From positions 3,414 through 67,413 of the forward strand of contig QFQD01000011.1 of NCBI GenBank assembly GCA_003241485.1: 64,000 nucleotides of DNA, read 5' to 3'. This stretch comes from Ancylobacter novellus (GTDB lineage: Bacteria > Pseudomonadota > Alphaproteobacteria > Rhizobiales > Xanthobacteraceae). Position numbers and translations under genes: made by a program. The notes under the pieces are model-generated. The model saw only the letters and a program-made list of their open reading frames with translations. It searched no databases and was not told the DNA's origin. Shown here in pieces: positions 1 to 10,859 of the stretch (position 1 is its first letter; every line of letters begins with the position of its first letter).

Positions 1-1131
1 GGGCGGGTTGCGGTTCCACGAGCCGTGCTGGCCGATGAAGACGCCATTGCGGAAGCGCGCGCCGAACCGGTCGTCATCGACGAAGGTGAGGCCGAGCGAG
101 GCGGTGTGCGAGCCCAGCGCATAGTCGGGCTTGAGCGAGGCCGCCACCAGATCCGGCCGCTGCGGCTTCACCCGGTCATCGACGATCTTGTCATAGTAGC
201 AATAGGGCCAGCCATAGAAGGCGCCGTCCTTCACCGAGGTCATGTAGTCGGGCACCAGATCGTCGCCGATCTCGTCGCGCTCGTTGACGCTGGTCCAGAG
301 TTCGCCCGTCACCGGGTTCCAGTCCATTCCCACGGGATTGCGCAGGCCCCCGGCAAACACCCGGTAGCGGCCGGTGGCGATGTCGACTTCGAGGATGGCG
401 GCGCGGTCGACCTCCTCCTCCATGCCGAATTCGGCGACATTGGAATTGGAGCCGACGCCGACATAGAGCTTGGTGCCTGCCTTGTTGGCGACGAGGCTCT
501 TGGTCCAGTGATGGTTGCGCCCCGACGGCAGATCACAGACCTTCACCGGCGCCGCATCAATGCGCGTCGCGCCCGTTACATAGGGAAAGCGCACCAGCGC
601 GTCGGCATTGGCGACATAGAGCTGGTCGCCGACCAGCGCCATGCCGAAGGGCGAGTTCAGGTTCTCCAGAAACGGCAGCTTGATCTCGGCAACACCGTCA
701 CCATCGGCGTCGCGCAGCAGGGTGATGCGGTTCGCACTCTTCACCCCGGCGCCGGCGCGCGTCAGCACGAACCCCATCGCCCACCAGCGCAGGCTGAACA
801 GGTCGGACGGCGAAGGCGGCGCCGCCGTCTCGGCGACAAGGATATCGCCGTTCGGCAGTTCGTAGACCCAGCGCGGATGGTCCAGATTTTCGGTGAAGGC
901 ACCCACCTTGAAGCCGGCCGCCGGCTTCGGCTTCTGGCCGGGCGCCCAGCCGATCGCCGGAGCGATCTTCATGATCGGGATGAGGGTCGGCTTCGGTTTG
1001 GGAAGCTTGGGCAGCGTGCCATAGCCGGCGTCCTCGCTGAGCGCGGGCGCCTTGCGCAGATCGGTGAGCAGATGGGCCACCCCGGTGATGCAGGCGCCCA
1101 GAAAACCGCTGATCTTCTCATAATTGGCCAT
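1..1131 (-). CDS. PQQ-type sorbosone/glucose dehydrogenase-like protein, C-terminus cut off by window edge
   Basis: The frame read from the ATG at 1131 stays open for 377 codons to the left edge, so the C-terminus is missing. The product resembles the glucose/sorbosone dehydrogenase beta-propeller family. It has the family-like stretches [20 protein letters not shown] near residue 85, then [33 protein letters not shown] and [14 protein letters not shown]. Members are often periplasmic and use PQQ to oxidise sugars or aldoses, but no clear Sec signal is visible; the N-terminus starts [22 protein letters not shown] lies just upstream of the chosen ATG. The substrate cannot be told from sequence. 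A longer open frame on the opposite strand lacks family features and is a shadow. Confidence 0.8.
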   Translation of the reverse strand, partial: MANYEKISGFLGACITGVAHLLTDLRKAPALSEDAGYGTLPKLPKPKPTLIPIMKIAPAIGWAPGQKPKPAAGFKVGAFTENLDHPRWVYELPNGDILVAETAAPPSPSDLFSLRWWAMGFVLTRAGAGVKSANRITLLRDADGDGVAEIKLPFLENLNSPFGMALVGDQLYVANADALVRFPYVTGATRIDAAPVKVCDLPSGRNHHWTKSLVANKAGTKLYVGVGSNSNVAEFGMEEEVDRAAILEVDIATGRYRVFAGGLRNPVGMDWNPVTGELWTSVNERDEIGDDLVPDYMTSVKDGAFYGWPYCYYDKIVDDRVKPQRPDLVAASLKPDYALGSHTASLGLTFVDDDRFGARFRNGVFIGQHGSWNRNPP

Positions 1132-1277
1132 GGCAGGCTCCGGCTTGGAAGTCGCGCGCCGCACCGGGGCGAGCCCCGCGGCGCAATCCGCTTGAGATGC
1201 GCGATGCTAGCGCCGACGCCCGGCTCTGCGGAAGGCCCGATCACCGCATCGGCAGGGGATGGCGTGCGATCGCGCCT

Positions 1278-2954
1278 TCAAATCTGCGGCTGACTGCGGG
1301 CAAAGGCCGACGCCATGTCCTCCAGATCGTCGAACACCATGGTCGCCCCCATCTTCTGCAGCACGCCGGCCCGCTCCAATATGGTCATGGGCTCCTTGTG
1401 CAGTTCGGCGATGCCCAGCGCCATGCCGTGTTCGGCAAAGTCGGCGCGCACCTCATCCAGCATGGCCGCGGCGGTCGAATCGACCTGGGCGACAGCGCTT
1501 GCATCGAGCACGAACCACCGGGTCCCCGGCGGCTGCTCACGCGCCAGATTCTGCAGGCGCTCGCGCACATAGTCGACATTGAAGAACAGCAGGCTACCCT
1601 GGATCATGCAGACCGCGAGCCCCGGCACCGGCCGCGCCGCCGGCGTGCGGTGCAGCTTGTAGAAGCCCGGCCGGCCGGGAATCCGGCCAAGCAGCGCGTC
1701 GCGCGGGCGCATTTCCTTGAGCAGGATGTAGGCCAGCGTGGCGGCGACCGCGACCATCACGCCGTTCAGCACGCCGAGCGACAGCGCGCCCCACAGGCTG
1801 ATGAGCGCGAAGGCGAACTCCATCCTGCTGATGCGCCAGAGCTCGCGGAAACTGCTGGGATCAATGAGGCCCAGCGCGGCGGCCGCGAGGATCGCGCCGA
1901 GCGCCGGCACCGGCAGAATGCGCAGCGCGTCATTGAGATAGAGCAGCATCAGGGCCAGCGTCAGCGCCGCCACGAGGCCGGCGAGTTGCGAGCGCCCTCC
2001 CACCGAGAGGTTCACCGCCGTGCGCGAATCCGAAACCGTGACGGGAAATCCGCTGAACAGGCCCGACGCGATGTTCGCCGCCCCGAGACCGACCAGCTCG
2101 GCATTGGCGTCGACCTCGAACTTGCCGCGCGCGCCGAAGCTGCGCGCGGCGACGATGCCGGAACTGAAGCTGACCAGCCACACGGCGGCCGCGCCCAGCA
2201 GCGTCTCGCGCAGGGAGAACTGCGGCTCGAACGGCAGGGTAAGCCGCGGAAAACTCTCCGGCACCGCCCCGACCGCCTTGATGCCCATGGCCTGAAAGTC
2301 GAACAGCACGGACGCCACGCCGGCCAGAACGATGACCACCAAGGGACCGGGAATGGGAAACTTGCCGCGCCCGAGCAAAAGCTGCAGGGCCAGCAGCGCG
2401 CCGCCCAGCACGAGTGAGGGCCAGTGGATTTCGTCCACGCGCCTCGCCAGCTCCAGAAGCGGCGCGAGAAACCCCTCAGCCTCGATCCGCAGGCCGGTGA
2501 ATCGCCCGATCTGGCCGATGAGGATGGAAAGCGAGATGCCGCTGATGAAACCGATCAGGATCGGCTTCGAGAGGAAGGTCGCGACCACGCCGAAACGCAG
2601 CCGGCCGGCAATGAGGCACAGCGCGCCCACCGCCAGCGCCAGCAGCGAGGCGGCGACGACGCGATCCGCCATGGTCGCGGCGGACATGCTGGTCAGAACC
2701 GCCGCCAGCACCGTCATCGTCGCGGCATCCGGGCCGACGACGAGCCGCCGCGAGGGACCGAACAGGGCATAGGCAATCAGCGGGAACAGGCTGGAATAAA
2801 TGCCGGCTTCCGGGGGAAGGCCGGCCAGAGCCGGGTAGGCGATCGCGCTCGGAATGGCGACGGTCGCGATAGCCAGACCCGCTGTAATGTCGCTGCGCAG
2901 CCAGGCAGGCTTGAATCCGGCGAAGCCCTTCAGAAAGGGGAAGTCGGCAGGCAT
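1278..2954 (-). CDS. SulP-family anion transporter with STAS domain
   Basis: A 558-residue inner-membrane protein. The first about 400 residues are hydrophobic transport segments with SulP signatures (ITAGLAIATVAIPSAIAYPALAGLPPE at the start, later SGFPVTVSDSRTAVN). The last about 120 residues form a cytoplasmic STAS domain ending in VLDASAVAQVDSTAAAMLDE, which holds the usual Asp-Ser-Thr regulatory motif. The family moves sulfate, bicarbonate, dicarboxylates or other anions, and the substrate is not visible here. The start at 2954 is chosen because GAGGGGG precedes it; the upstream extension to 3038 has no family similarity. It is divergent from hutC and shares the intergenic region holding the HutC palindrome, but membership of that regulon is unproven. 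Confidence 0.9.
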   Translation of the reverse strand: MPADFPFLKGFAGFKPAWLRSDITAGLAIATVAIPSAIAYPALAGLPPEAGIYSSLFPLIAYALFGPSRRLVVGPDAATMTVLAAVLTSMSAATMADRVVAASLLALAVGALCLIAGRLRFGVVATFLSKPILIGFISGISLSILIGQIGRFTGLRIEAEGFLAPLLELARRVDEIHWPSLVLGGALLALQLLLGRGKFPIPGPLVVIVLAGVASVLFDFQAMGIKAVGAVPESFPRLTLPFEPQFSLRETLLGAAAVWLVSFSSGIVAARSFGARGKFEVDANAELVGLGAANIASGLFSGFPVTVSDSRTAVNLSVGGRSQLAGLVAALTLALMLLYLNDALRILPVPALGAILAAAALGLIDPSSFRELWRISRMEFAFALISLWGALSLGVLNGVMVAVAATLAYILLKEMRPRDALLGRIPGRPGFYKLHRTPAARPVPGLAVCMIQGSLLFFNVDYVRERLQNLAREQPPGTRWFVLDASAVAQVDSTAAAMLDEVRADFAEHGMALGIAELHKEPMTILERAGVLQKMGATMVFDDLEDMASAFARSQPQI

Positions 2955-3110
2955 GAAGGCCCCCTCGCCGCCCACGCGCACATGTTTCCGGCACGAGGAA
3001 TGAAAACCCGGTCTCGTCTGAGGCGAACCTACACCCAACGGACGGCATCAAGGTAGTCTGGCGACGCTGCCGCCCACGCCAAAGCGTTGCCGTCCTGCTG
3101 CGGCGCAATA

Positions 3111-3122
3111 ATGTATATACAT
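3111..3122. promoter_or_regulatory. HutC operator, perfect 12-bp palindrome (site 1)
   Basis: ATGTATATACAT is a perfect palindrome in the sulP-hutC intergenic region, 63 bases before the hutC start. It contains TGTA-N2-TACA, the pattern known for HutC binding in Pseudomonas. Three related near-palindromes precede other hut transcripts in this window, which supports autoregulation of hutC here. Confidence 0.75.
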
Positions 3123-3185
3123 ATTAAAGCGTTGAGCTAAACTGCTCTTTCCCGGCGGGTTGGCCGGCGAAGAGAGGCCTCGCGC

Positions 3186-3923
3186 GTGACAGCTTCCATC
3201 CAGACCCGTGCCGAGCCGTCCCAGACGCTCAACCAGCGCATCCGCGCCGATCTCGAAACGCGCATTCTCTCCGGCGAATGGCCGCCGGGCCACCGCATTC
3301 CCTTCGAGCACGAGCTGATGGCGCAGTATGGCTGCGCCCGCATGACCGTCAACAAGGTCATCGCCGGGCTGGTCGCGGCCGGGCTGATTGAGCGGCGACG
3401 CCGGGCGGGCTCCTTCGTGGCGCGCCCGCGCATCCATTCCGCCGTGCTGCAGATTCCCGATATCGAGGCCGAGGTCGCCGCGCGCGGGGAGAGCTACAGC
3501 TACGAGCTGATATCGAGCCGGCGGCGCACCGCGACCCTGGCCGACGGGATCGAGACGGCCCGCCGTGGTGCGCTCGAAGTGCTCGATATCACCTGCCGCC
3601 ATTTCGCCGATGGCCGACCACTGGCGCTGGAAGAGCGGCTGATCGGGCTTTCGACCGTGCCGGAGGCGGCGGAGGCCGACTTCACCAGCATCGCGCCGGG
3701 CTCCTGGCTGCTGCGCCATGTGCCCTGGACCGAGGCCGAGCATCGCATCGGCGCGGTCAATGCCACCTCGCGCGTGGCCGAGAGCCTCGGCGTTGCCAAG
3801 GGCGCCGCCTGCCTCAGCCTGGAGCGTCGCACCTGGCGTGCCGGTGAGATCGTCACCTATGTCCGGCAGATCTTCCGCGGCGACGCCTACAGCCTGGTGG
3901 CGCGCTTCTCGCCGCAGGGGTGA
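3186..3923 (+). CDS. hutC: Histidine utilization repressor HutC (GntR family)
   Basis: A 245-residue regulator. Residues about 15-80 form a GntR winged helix (LNQRIRADLETRILSGEWPP, then AQYGCARMTVNKVIAGLVAAG) and the rest is a UTRA effector domain. In known HutC proteins urocanate binds the UTRA domain and releases the repressor from hut promoters. The gene stands at the end of the hut cluster, opposite in strand to the importer and enzyme genes. A perfect palindrome in its own promoter and three related sites elsewhere in the cluster support the assignment over other UTRA regulators. The first ATG-like start is GTG at 3186. Confidence 0.92.
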   Translation: MTASIQTRAEPSQTLNQRIRADLETRILSGEWPPGHRIPFEHELMAQYGCARMTVNKVIAGLVAAGLIERRRRAGSFVARPRIHSAVLQIPDIEAEVAARGESYSYELISSRRRTATLADGIETARRGALEVLDITCRHFADGRPLALEERLIGLSTVPEAAEADFTSIAPGSWLLRHVPWTEAEHRIGAVNATSRVAESLGVAKGAACLSLERRTWRAGEIVTYVRQIFRGDAYSLVARFSPQG

Positions 3924-3957
3924 GCGAGGCCGAGGCAGGTCTCGAACCGAATGCCCC

Positions 3958-3996
3958 AAAAAGAAAAATCCCGAAGCGGCGGACCGCTCCGGGATT
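3958..3996 (-). terminator. Rho-independent terminator of the ABC importer SBP gene
   Basis: AATCCCGAAGCGG (3967-3979) pairs with CCGCTCCGGGATT (3984-3996) around a four-base loop with one mismatch. On the minus strand it is followed by a T-rich run (complement of 3958-3968). It lies 50 bases beyond the stop of the substrate-binding protein gene. Confidence 0.85.
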
Positions 3997-4045
3997 GGAA
4001 ATCTCCGGATCTGGCGGCTTCGCGTCGCCGCCGTCGCCGCGGCGA

Positions 4046-4897
4046 TCAGAAGCTGGCTTCGGTCACCTGGTCCGGGGTCGCCATCTCGGTGCCGAACCAC
4101 TTCTTCTGCAGGGCGGCCAGGCGGCCATCGTGCTTCATCTTGATGATGACGGCATCCACCGCGTCCATCAGCGACTTGGCATCGTCGGCCTTCGTGCCGA
4201 TGAAGCCGAAATAGACCGGCTTGCCGAAGGGCGGCTCGACCACTTCAAACACGTCCGGCTTCGACTTGGCGAGGAAGGCGATGTTCGGCAGCGAGTTCGC
4301 CACGGCGACGATGCGGCCGGCACCCAGATCCGCATAGGACTGGCTGAAGTCGACATATTCCTGGATGGTCGGCGCGCTCGGCAGGGTCTTGGCGAATTCC
4401 TGCAGCTGGGCGAGCTGGGCGGTCGCCTTGGCGCTGCCCACCTTCTTGCCGGCGATGTCTTCCGGCTTGGTGATGGAGGTGTCGCCCTTCTTCTTCAGGA
4501 TGGCGACGGTCGCATTGGCGATCGGCGAGGTGAAGCGGTAGCGCTCCATACGCGCCTTGGTGATGGTGGCGGGGCCAGCCACCATGTCGAACTTGCCGGC
4601 CTCGAGGCCCGGCAGCACGCTCGGCCACGGCAGGTCAAGGAAGGCGATCTTCACGCCGAGTTCCTTGCCGATCTCGGCGAAGATTTCCTTGTTCATGCCG
4701 GCCTGCTTGCCGTCCTCGACGAAGTCGAAGGGCGCGAACTGCAGCTCGGTGCCGACGGTGAGTTCGCCCTTGGCCTTCACCTTGGCGAGCAGGTCCTCGG
4801 CCATGGCGACGCCCGACAGCGTCATGGAGGCGGCGACGCCGAGCGCGGCGAGGCGCAGGGTCCGGGTCACGGCGGAACGCCGGGTGAGCTTGGTCAT
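4046..4897 (-). CDS. Polar amino acid ABC transporter substrate-binding protein (probable histidine/urocanate importer)
   Basis: A 283-residue periplasmic binding protein of the polar amino acid (family 3) type. It has an N-terminal Sec signal (positive start, then LRLAALGVAASMTLSGVAMA) and a mature part beginning EDLLAKVKAKGELTVGTELQ. The lobes are typical: PFDFVEDGKQAGMNKEIFAEI near residue 60 and KKWFGTEM near the end. The start at 4897 has AGGAGA upstream; an upstream in-frame extension lacks any signal and covers the promoter. The gene has its own HutC site ahead of it and a terminator after it, so it can be made independently and in excess of the other importer genes. The ligand, histidine or urocanate, is inferred from context only. 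Confidence 0.88.
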   Translation of the reverse strand: MTKLTRRSAVTRTLRLAALGVAASMTLSGVAMAEDLLAKVKAKGELTVGTELQFAPFDFVEDGKQAGMNKEIFAEIGKELGVKIAFLDLPWPSVLPGLEAGKFDMVAGPATITKARMERYRFTSPIANATVAILKKKGDTSITKPEDIAGKKVGSAKATAQLAQLQEFAKTLPSAPTIQEYVDFSQSYADLGAGRIVAVANSLPNIAFLAKSKPDVFEVVEPPFGKPVYFGFIGTKADDAKSLMDAVDAVIIKMKHDGRLAALQKKWFGTEMATPDQVTEASF

Positions 4898-4960
4898 CAG
4901 TCTCTCCTGTTCCCTTGGAAGGTCGGGACGGCGACATGCCGCCGATCTTGTTATGAATTT

Positions 4961-4972
4961 AAGTATAGACAT
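4961..4972. promoter_or_regulatory. HutC operator upstream of the SBP gene (site 2)
   Basis: AAGTATAGACAT matches the window consensus ATGTATAGACAT at 11 of 12 positions. It sits in the 115-base gap between the ATPase gene and the substrate-binding protein gene, 64 bases before the latter's start. Confidence 0.6.
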
Positions 4973-5012
4973 AAGGGCTTTGGCGCGGCAACACGCGCAA
5001 AACCGCGCAACC

Positions 5013-5843
5013 TCAAAGCGCCGGCGTCTCCTCGGTGTTCTGCCAGAACACGTTACGCTCGAAGTAGTTTTGCAGGAACTGGCGCAGGCGCGGGTTCTGG
5101 TCCTTGCGGAACACCTCATCGGGCGAGCCGGCCGCGGCGATCACGCCGCGATCGATGAACATCACCTTGTCGGCGACCTGCGCGGCAAAGCCCATCTCGT
5201 GCGTCACCACGGCCATGGTCATGCCCTCGCGCGCGAGGTCGCGCATAACCTGCAGCACCTCGCCGACGAGTTCGGGATCGAGCGCCGAGGTCGGCTCGTC
5301 GAACAGCATGATGTGCGGCTCCATGGCGAGCGCGCGGGCGATGCCGACGCGCTGCTGCTGGCCGCCGGAGAGCTGGCTCGGATAGGCCTCCGCCCGCGCC
5401 GAAAGGCCAACCTTCTCCAGCATGGCCCGTGCCCGCTTCACGGCGTCCTCGCGGGCGATGCCGCGCGCCAGCTTCAGCGGCATGGCGACGTTTTCCAGCG
5501 CCGTCATGTGCGGCCACAGATTGAACTGCTGGAACACGAAGCCGACATTGCGCCGCACGCGGGCCACTTCCGCATCCGACACCCGGCGGCGCTTGCCATT
5601 CTCCAGCGAGAAGCCGAGCAGCTCGCCTTCGATGTAGATCTCGCCCTCGCTGTACTCTTCCAGGAAGGCGATGCAGCGCAGCAGCGTCGACTTGCCGGAG
5701 CCGGAAGGCCCGATGATGCAGGTGACTTCCGACTTGGCGATGGTGAGGTCGATGCCCTTCAGCACCTCGGCCGAGCCGAAGCGCTTCCACACGCCCCGCA
5801 CATCAATGATCGGGCGCGCATCGGGGGCGACTTTGGTGCTCAT
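5013..5843 (-). CDS. Amino acid ABC transporter ATP-binding protein
   Basis: A 276-residue ATPase of the HisP/GlnQ type. It shows Walker [10 protein letters not shown] near residue 45, a Q-loop in [15 protein letters not shown], signature [15 protein letters not shown], Walker [15 protein letters not shown] and switch His in VVTHEMGFA. The C-terminal [20 protein letters not shown] is also typical of the polar amino acid group. It would power the two permeases encoded just upstream. I place the start at 5843, where GGAG lies nine bases before the ATG; an in-frame ATG at 5858 directly abuts the permease stop and lacks a clear ribosome site. Five codons separate the options. Confidence 0.92.
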   Translation of the reverse strand: MSTKVAPDARPIIDVRGVWKRFGSAEVLKGIDLTIAKSEVTCIIGPSGSGKSTLLRCIAFLEEYSEGEIYIEGELLGFSLENGKRRRVSDAEVARVRRNVGFVFQQFNLWPHMTALENVAMPLKLARGIAREDAVKRARAMLEKVGLSARAEAYPSQLSGGQQQRVGIARALAMEPHIMLFDEPTSALDPELVGEVLQVMRDLAREGMTMAVVTHEMGFAAQVADKVMFIDRGVIAAAGSPDEVFRKDQNPRLRQFLQNYFERNVFWQNTEETPAL

Positions 5844-5858
5844 ATCCGCCTGCTCCAT

Positions 5859-6530
5859 CTAGCTCTGCCCGCGCAGCATGAAGCGGCCGACCCGCTTCTC
5901 CAGCCGGCGCGCGGCGGCGGTGACGATTTCGAGGAACGCCCAGTAGACGAGCGCAAGGAACAGCAGCGTCTCGGCGAAGGCGAAGGTGGTGGAGCCGATG
6001 GACTGCACCACCGACGTCAGCTCGTTCACCGTGATGACGGAGAGCACCGCGGTTTCCTTCGACAGCAGCACCGTCATGTTCGCCAGCGCCGGCAGAATGA
6101 TGACGAGCATCTGCGGCAGCTGCACATGGCGCACGATCGCAAGGCGGGAAATGCCCATGATGCGTGCGGCTTCGATCTGGCCGGGCGGCACGGACAGGAA
6201 GCCGGCGCGGAAGATCTCCGAGAAATAGGCCCCGCCATAGAGCGCCAGCCCCGCCACGCCCGCCACCATCGGCGTGAGGTCGAGGCCGAAGAACGGCCCG
6301 CCATAGTAGATGACGAAGAGCTGGATCAGGAACGGCGTGCCGCGCATCACCGCGACATAGAAGTTCAGCGGCGCGGCCACCCAGCGGTTGGTCAGCAGCT
6401 GCACCACCGCCACGAACAGCCCGATGACCAGCCCGAGCGCGGTGCCCCCCATCCAGATCAGGATGGTCAGCCCCATGCCGTCGAGCAGTTCGCGCCAGTT
6501 GTCGGTGAGAATGGCGAGATTGAAGGTCAT
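5859..6530 (-). CDS. Amino acid ABC transporter permease (second)
   Basis: A 223-residue HisM/GlnP-type permease with about five membrane segments. The EAA loop is clear in IEAARIMGISRLAIVRHVQLPQ, and MRGTPFLIQLFVIYYG is the usual N-terminal signature. Its start overlaps the stop of the preceding permease gene by four bases (ATGA), which implies translational coupling. An open frame that extends upstream to 7130 is only the shifted reading of that preceding gene. It pairs with the neighbouring permease to form the heterodimeric channel of the hut-linked importer. Confidence 0.92.
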   Translation of the reverse strand: MTFNLAILTDNWRELLDGMGLTILIWMGGTALGLVIGLFVAVVQLLTNRWVAAPLNFYVAVMRGTPFLIQLFVIYYGGPFFGLDLTPMVAGVAGLALYGGAYFSEIFRAGFLSVPPGQIEAARIMGISRLAIVRHVQLPQMLVIILPALANMTVLLSKETAVLSVITVNELTSVVQSIGSTTFAFAETLLFLALVYWAFLEIVTAAARRLEKRVGRFMLRGQS

Positions 6531-7186
6531 CGCGCGCGCTCCACCTTGAAGCGTCCTTCGACCAGCGTGCCGAAGGAGGTGATGACCGCGTTGATGACGA
6601 AATAGATCGCCCCTGCCGTGAGGTAGATCTCCAGCGGCTGGAAGGTGGAGGTGGCGATGTTCTGGGCGAGGCGCGTCAGCTCCAGCACGCCGACGACGGA
6701 GATGAGCGAGGAGGCCTTGACCATCATGGTCGTCTCGTTCACCAGCGCCGGCAGCGTGAAGCGCACCGCCATCGGCACCTCGATGCGGGTGAGGATCTGC
6801 GCGCGCGAAAGCCCCACCATGCGCGCCGCCTCGATCAGGCCCGGCGGGATGCCGAGAAAGCCGCCGCGCAGGATCTCGGCGATGTAGGCACCCGTGCACA
6901 GCGCCAGCGTGCCCACCGCCGCCACCGAGGACGGCACGTTGAGGCCGATCAGCGGCAGGCAGTAATAGGAGATGAGCAGCTGAACCAGCAGCGGCACGCC
7001 GCGGAAGAAGCTCACATAAAAGGCCGAGATGCCCCGCCCGAGGCGGGAGGCGGACAAGCCGGCGGCGCACATCAGCGTGCCGATGCAGAAGCCGATCGCG
7101 ACCGAGGTCAGCGAATACACCACGGTCCATACCGAGGCCTGCAGCAGCATCGGCAGGGATTTGACGATGATCTCGGTATTGAACAT
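6527..7186 (-). CDS. Amino acid ABC transporter permease (first)
   Basis: A 219-residue HisQ/GlnP-type permease. FFRGVPLLVQLLISYYCLPL and the EAA loop LIEAARMVGLSRAQILTRIEV identify the family, and about five membrane segments can be read. The ATG at 7186 has GGAG five bases upstream; a start at 7207 is possible but less well placed. The gene follows the LLM monooxygenase gene by 64 bases on the same strand and is coupled to the second permease, so the order is monooxygenase, permease, permease, ATPase. HutC control through the site ahead of the monooxygenase is inferred. Confidence 0.92.
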   Translation of the reverse strand: MFNTEIIVKSLPMLLQASVWTVVYSLTSVAIGFCIGTLMCAAGLSASRLGRGISAFYVSFFRGVPLLVQLLISYYCLPLIGLNVPSSVAAVGTLALCTGAYIAEILRGGFLGIPPGLIEAARMVGLSRAQILTRIEVPMAVRFTLPALVNETTMMVKASSLISVVGVLELTRLAQNIATSTFQPLEIYLTAGAIYFVINAVITSFGTLVEGRFKVERAR

Positions 7187-7250
7187 CAGGACTCCGGGCG
7201 CCGCCATTCGCGGCTGGCGCTACGTAGCAAGTTTCCCGCCATGCCGCCTG

Positions 7251-8621
7251 TCACGAAGCGTCCGCCAGCCCGCGCCGGCGCCGGGCGCGCGTGTAACGGT
7301 TCTCCGGCACCGGGATGCCGAGATTGGCGCGCAGCGTGGTGCCCTCATATTCCTCGCGGAACAGCCCGCGCCGGCGCAGTTCCGGCACCACCAGCTCGGT
7401 GAAGTCCTCCAGCCCGGCGGGCAGCGTCGGGCACATGACGATGAAGCCGTCCGCCGCGCGGCTCTGGAACCACTCCTCCATGAAATCGGCGACCACGGCG
7501 GGCGTGCCGGTGATGCCGTTTCCGGTGTGCTTCTCGCTGAACAGCTTGATGAGTTCGCCGACCGTGTGGCCCTTCATCACGAAGTCGGTCAGTTCGTCGA
7601 ATAGCGCCTTGGAGCCCTTGGGCGCGGCCGGCAGCCGGTCTTTCGGGAAGGGCTGGTCGAGCGGCACGCCGGACAGATCGGCTTCCAGGAACTCCGCCAG
7701 CATCGCCCGGCCGACATCGGGATGCAGCTTGCCGGCGAGATACTCCACCTTCTCGCGCGCTTCCGCCTCGGTGCGCCCGACATTGATGACCACGCCGGGC
7801 ATGACCTTCAGATCGTCCGGCGCGCGGCCGAACTTCGCCATGCGCTCCTTCAGCGTGGCGTAGAACGCCTGGCTGCGCTGGAGGTTGGAGGCGAGCGAGA
7901 AGACGATCTCCGCAGTTTCCGCCGCCAGCTCGATGCCTGCCTCCGAGCCGCCCGCCTGCGCGATCACCGGCCGGCCCTGCGGGGTCGCCGCGATGTTCAG
8001 CGGGCCGCGCACCTGGAAGTGCTTGCCCTTGTGATGCAGCGTGTGGAGCTTGTCCTTGTCGTAATAGACCCCGCTCGCGCGATCGAGCTTGAGGGCGTCC
8101 TGCTCGAACGAGTCCCACAGGCCGAAGACGACGTCGACGAACTCCTTGCCGCGCTCATAGCGCAGCGCGTGCGGGTCGAGCCCCTCGCGGTTGAAGTTGT
8201 AGCCGGTCTCGTCATGGTCGGAGGTGACGACGTTCCAGCACGCCCGCCCGCCCGAGAGATGGTCGATGGAGGCGAAGATGCGGGCGAGATTATAGGGCTC
8301 GTAATAGGAGGTGGAGGCGGTCGCCACGAGGCCGAGATTGGAGGTCGAAACCGCGAGCGCGGAGAGCAGCGTCATCGGCTCGAAGCGGTTCATCTTGGTG
8401 GGCAGGCGGCACAGCGCCTCCGGGTCGCCAATGGCGGAAGCGGGCGAATCCGCCAGGAACATGAAGTCTAACTTGGCCGCCTCCGACATCTGCGCCACCT
8501 TGAGCAGGTGGCGGAAGTCGTTGGCACCGTTGACATCGCTCGCAGGGTGCAGCCAGCCGGCGGGGTTGTAGCCGAAGGTGTAGACGAAAGTTCCGAGCTT
8601 CAGCTTGTCCGGTCGGCTCAT
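7251..8621 (-). CDS. LLM-class flavin-dependent monooxygenase (NtaA/SnaA/DszA type)
   Basis: A 456-residue luciferase-like monooxygenase of the NtaA/SnaA/DszA/SoxA group, soluble and FMNH2-dependent by family. Signatures are LGTFVYTFGYNPAGWLHP at the N-terminus, FMFLADSPA, VATASTSYYEPYNLARIFAS, SGGRACWNVVTS near residue 135 and QAGGSEAG near residue 230. Such enzymes need a separate flavin reductase, and none is encoded nearby. The gene lies between hutD and the importer genes and has a HutC-type site 36 bases before its start at 8621 (GAGGGGG upstream), so it probably belongs to the histidine regulon. No canonical histidine-degradation step needs such an enzyme, so the substrate is unknown. 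Confidence 0.9.
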   Translation of the reverse strand: MSRPDKLKLGTFVYTFGYNPAGWLHPASDVNGANDFRHLLKVAQMSEAAKLDFMFLADSPASAIGDPEALCRLPTKMNRFEPMTLLSALAVSTSNLGLVATASTSYYEPYNLARIFASIDHLSGGRACWNVVTSDHDETGYNFNREGLDPHALRYERGKEFVDVVFGLWDSFEQDALKLDRASGVYYDKDKLHTLHHKGKHFQVRGPLNIAATPQGRPVIAQAGGSEAGIELAAETAEIVFSLASNLQRSQAFYATLKERMAKFGRAPDDLKVMPGVVINVGRTEAEAREKVEYLAGKLHPDVGRAMLAEFLEADLSGVPLDQPFPKDRLPAAPKGSKALFDELTDFVMKGHTVGELIKLFSEKHTGNGITGTPAVVADFMEEWFQSRAADGFIVMCPTLPAGLEDFTELVVPELRRRGLFREEYEGTTLRANLGIPVPENRYTRARRRRGLADAS

Positions 8622-8656
8622 GGAGGCCCCCCTCAAACGGCGATGCGAGATATTAT

Positions 8657-8668
8657 TTGTATAGACCT
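8657..8668. promoter_or_regulatory. HutC operator upstream of the monooxygenase-importer genes (site 3)
   Basis: TTGTATAGACCT matches ATGTATAGACAT at 10 of 12 positions. It lies 36 bases before the monooxygenase start and overlaps the end of the hutD remnant, suggesting a second promoter inside the long minus-strand hut operon. Confidence 0.55.
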
Positions 8669-9179
8669 ATTTGTCGAGGCCGCCGGCGCTTTCCCACAGC
8701 TCGGCACCATAGAATGAAGCCTCGCCCGCCGCTTCGACAAGCACCGGCCCCTCGCTCACCACCGCATCGAACCACAGGCCCGGCGTGAGCGCCAGCAGCA
8801 GGAGCAGGCCGCGCTCGGGCGCCAGCACCGTGCTCCCGGAAAGTCTGTGATGGCGCAGGCGATGCGCATAGCGCCCGCGCCGCGTCATCACATTGAGGTC
8901 GACGACCGGGCCGCCGAGCAGCGTGGCATGGGTCGGCACGTCGCCGGGAAAGCTGATTGGCGCGCCGTCCACGGTCACCGCCTGCGGTGCGCGGCCCTCG
9001 ATCTCCAGCCGCAGCCCCTCGCCCTCCAGCACCGCCAGCGTGCGGTCGATACCCGGAGCTCACCCGCCACTCGAACGCGTCCATGCCGGCGCCGGGCGGG
9101 AAGATCGCGACCTCGGTGGTCGAGCCGGCGCCGTTCTTCCACGGCATGACCTTGTGGTCGGCCGCCCGCAGAATGCGCC

Positions 9180-9183
<4 letters not shown>
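8667..9183 (-). pseudogene. hutD: hutD, broken by an internal deletion and frameshift
   Basis: HutD-like sequence is present in two frames. From a GTG at 9183, overlapping the hutU stop, about 44 residues read LRAADHKVMPWKNGAGSTTE and DAFEWRVSS. The match then moves to another frame, PGIDRTLAVLEGEG, LLGGPVVDLNVMTRRGRYAH and GLWFDAVVSEGP, ending at 8667. The join is near 9053-9063. Compared with the usual HutD pattern, a stretch of roughly a dozen residues between WR-S and PGIDRTL is absent, so a deletion not divisible by three is more likely than a one-base error. HutD is a small cupin-like protein thought to limit excess hut activity. An assembly error cannot be excluded from one sequence. 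Confidence 0.8.
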
Positions 9184-10847
<1,664 letters not shown>

Positions 10848-10859
10848 CTCAAATCTCCC

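Noticed and set aside
25..1293. A 422-codon plus-strand frame at the left edge.
   Set aside because: The minus-strand frame over the same bases gives a recognisable sorbosone-dehydrogenase-like protein, and the plus-strand frame gives none.
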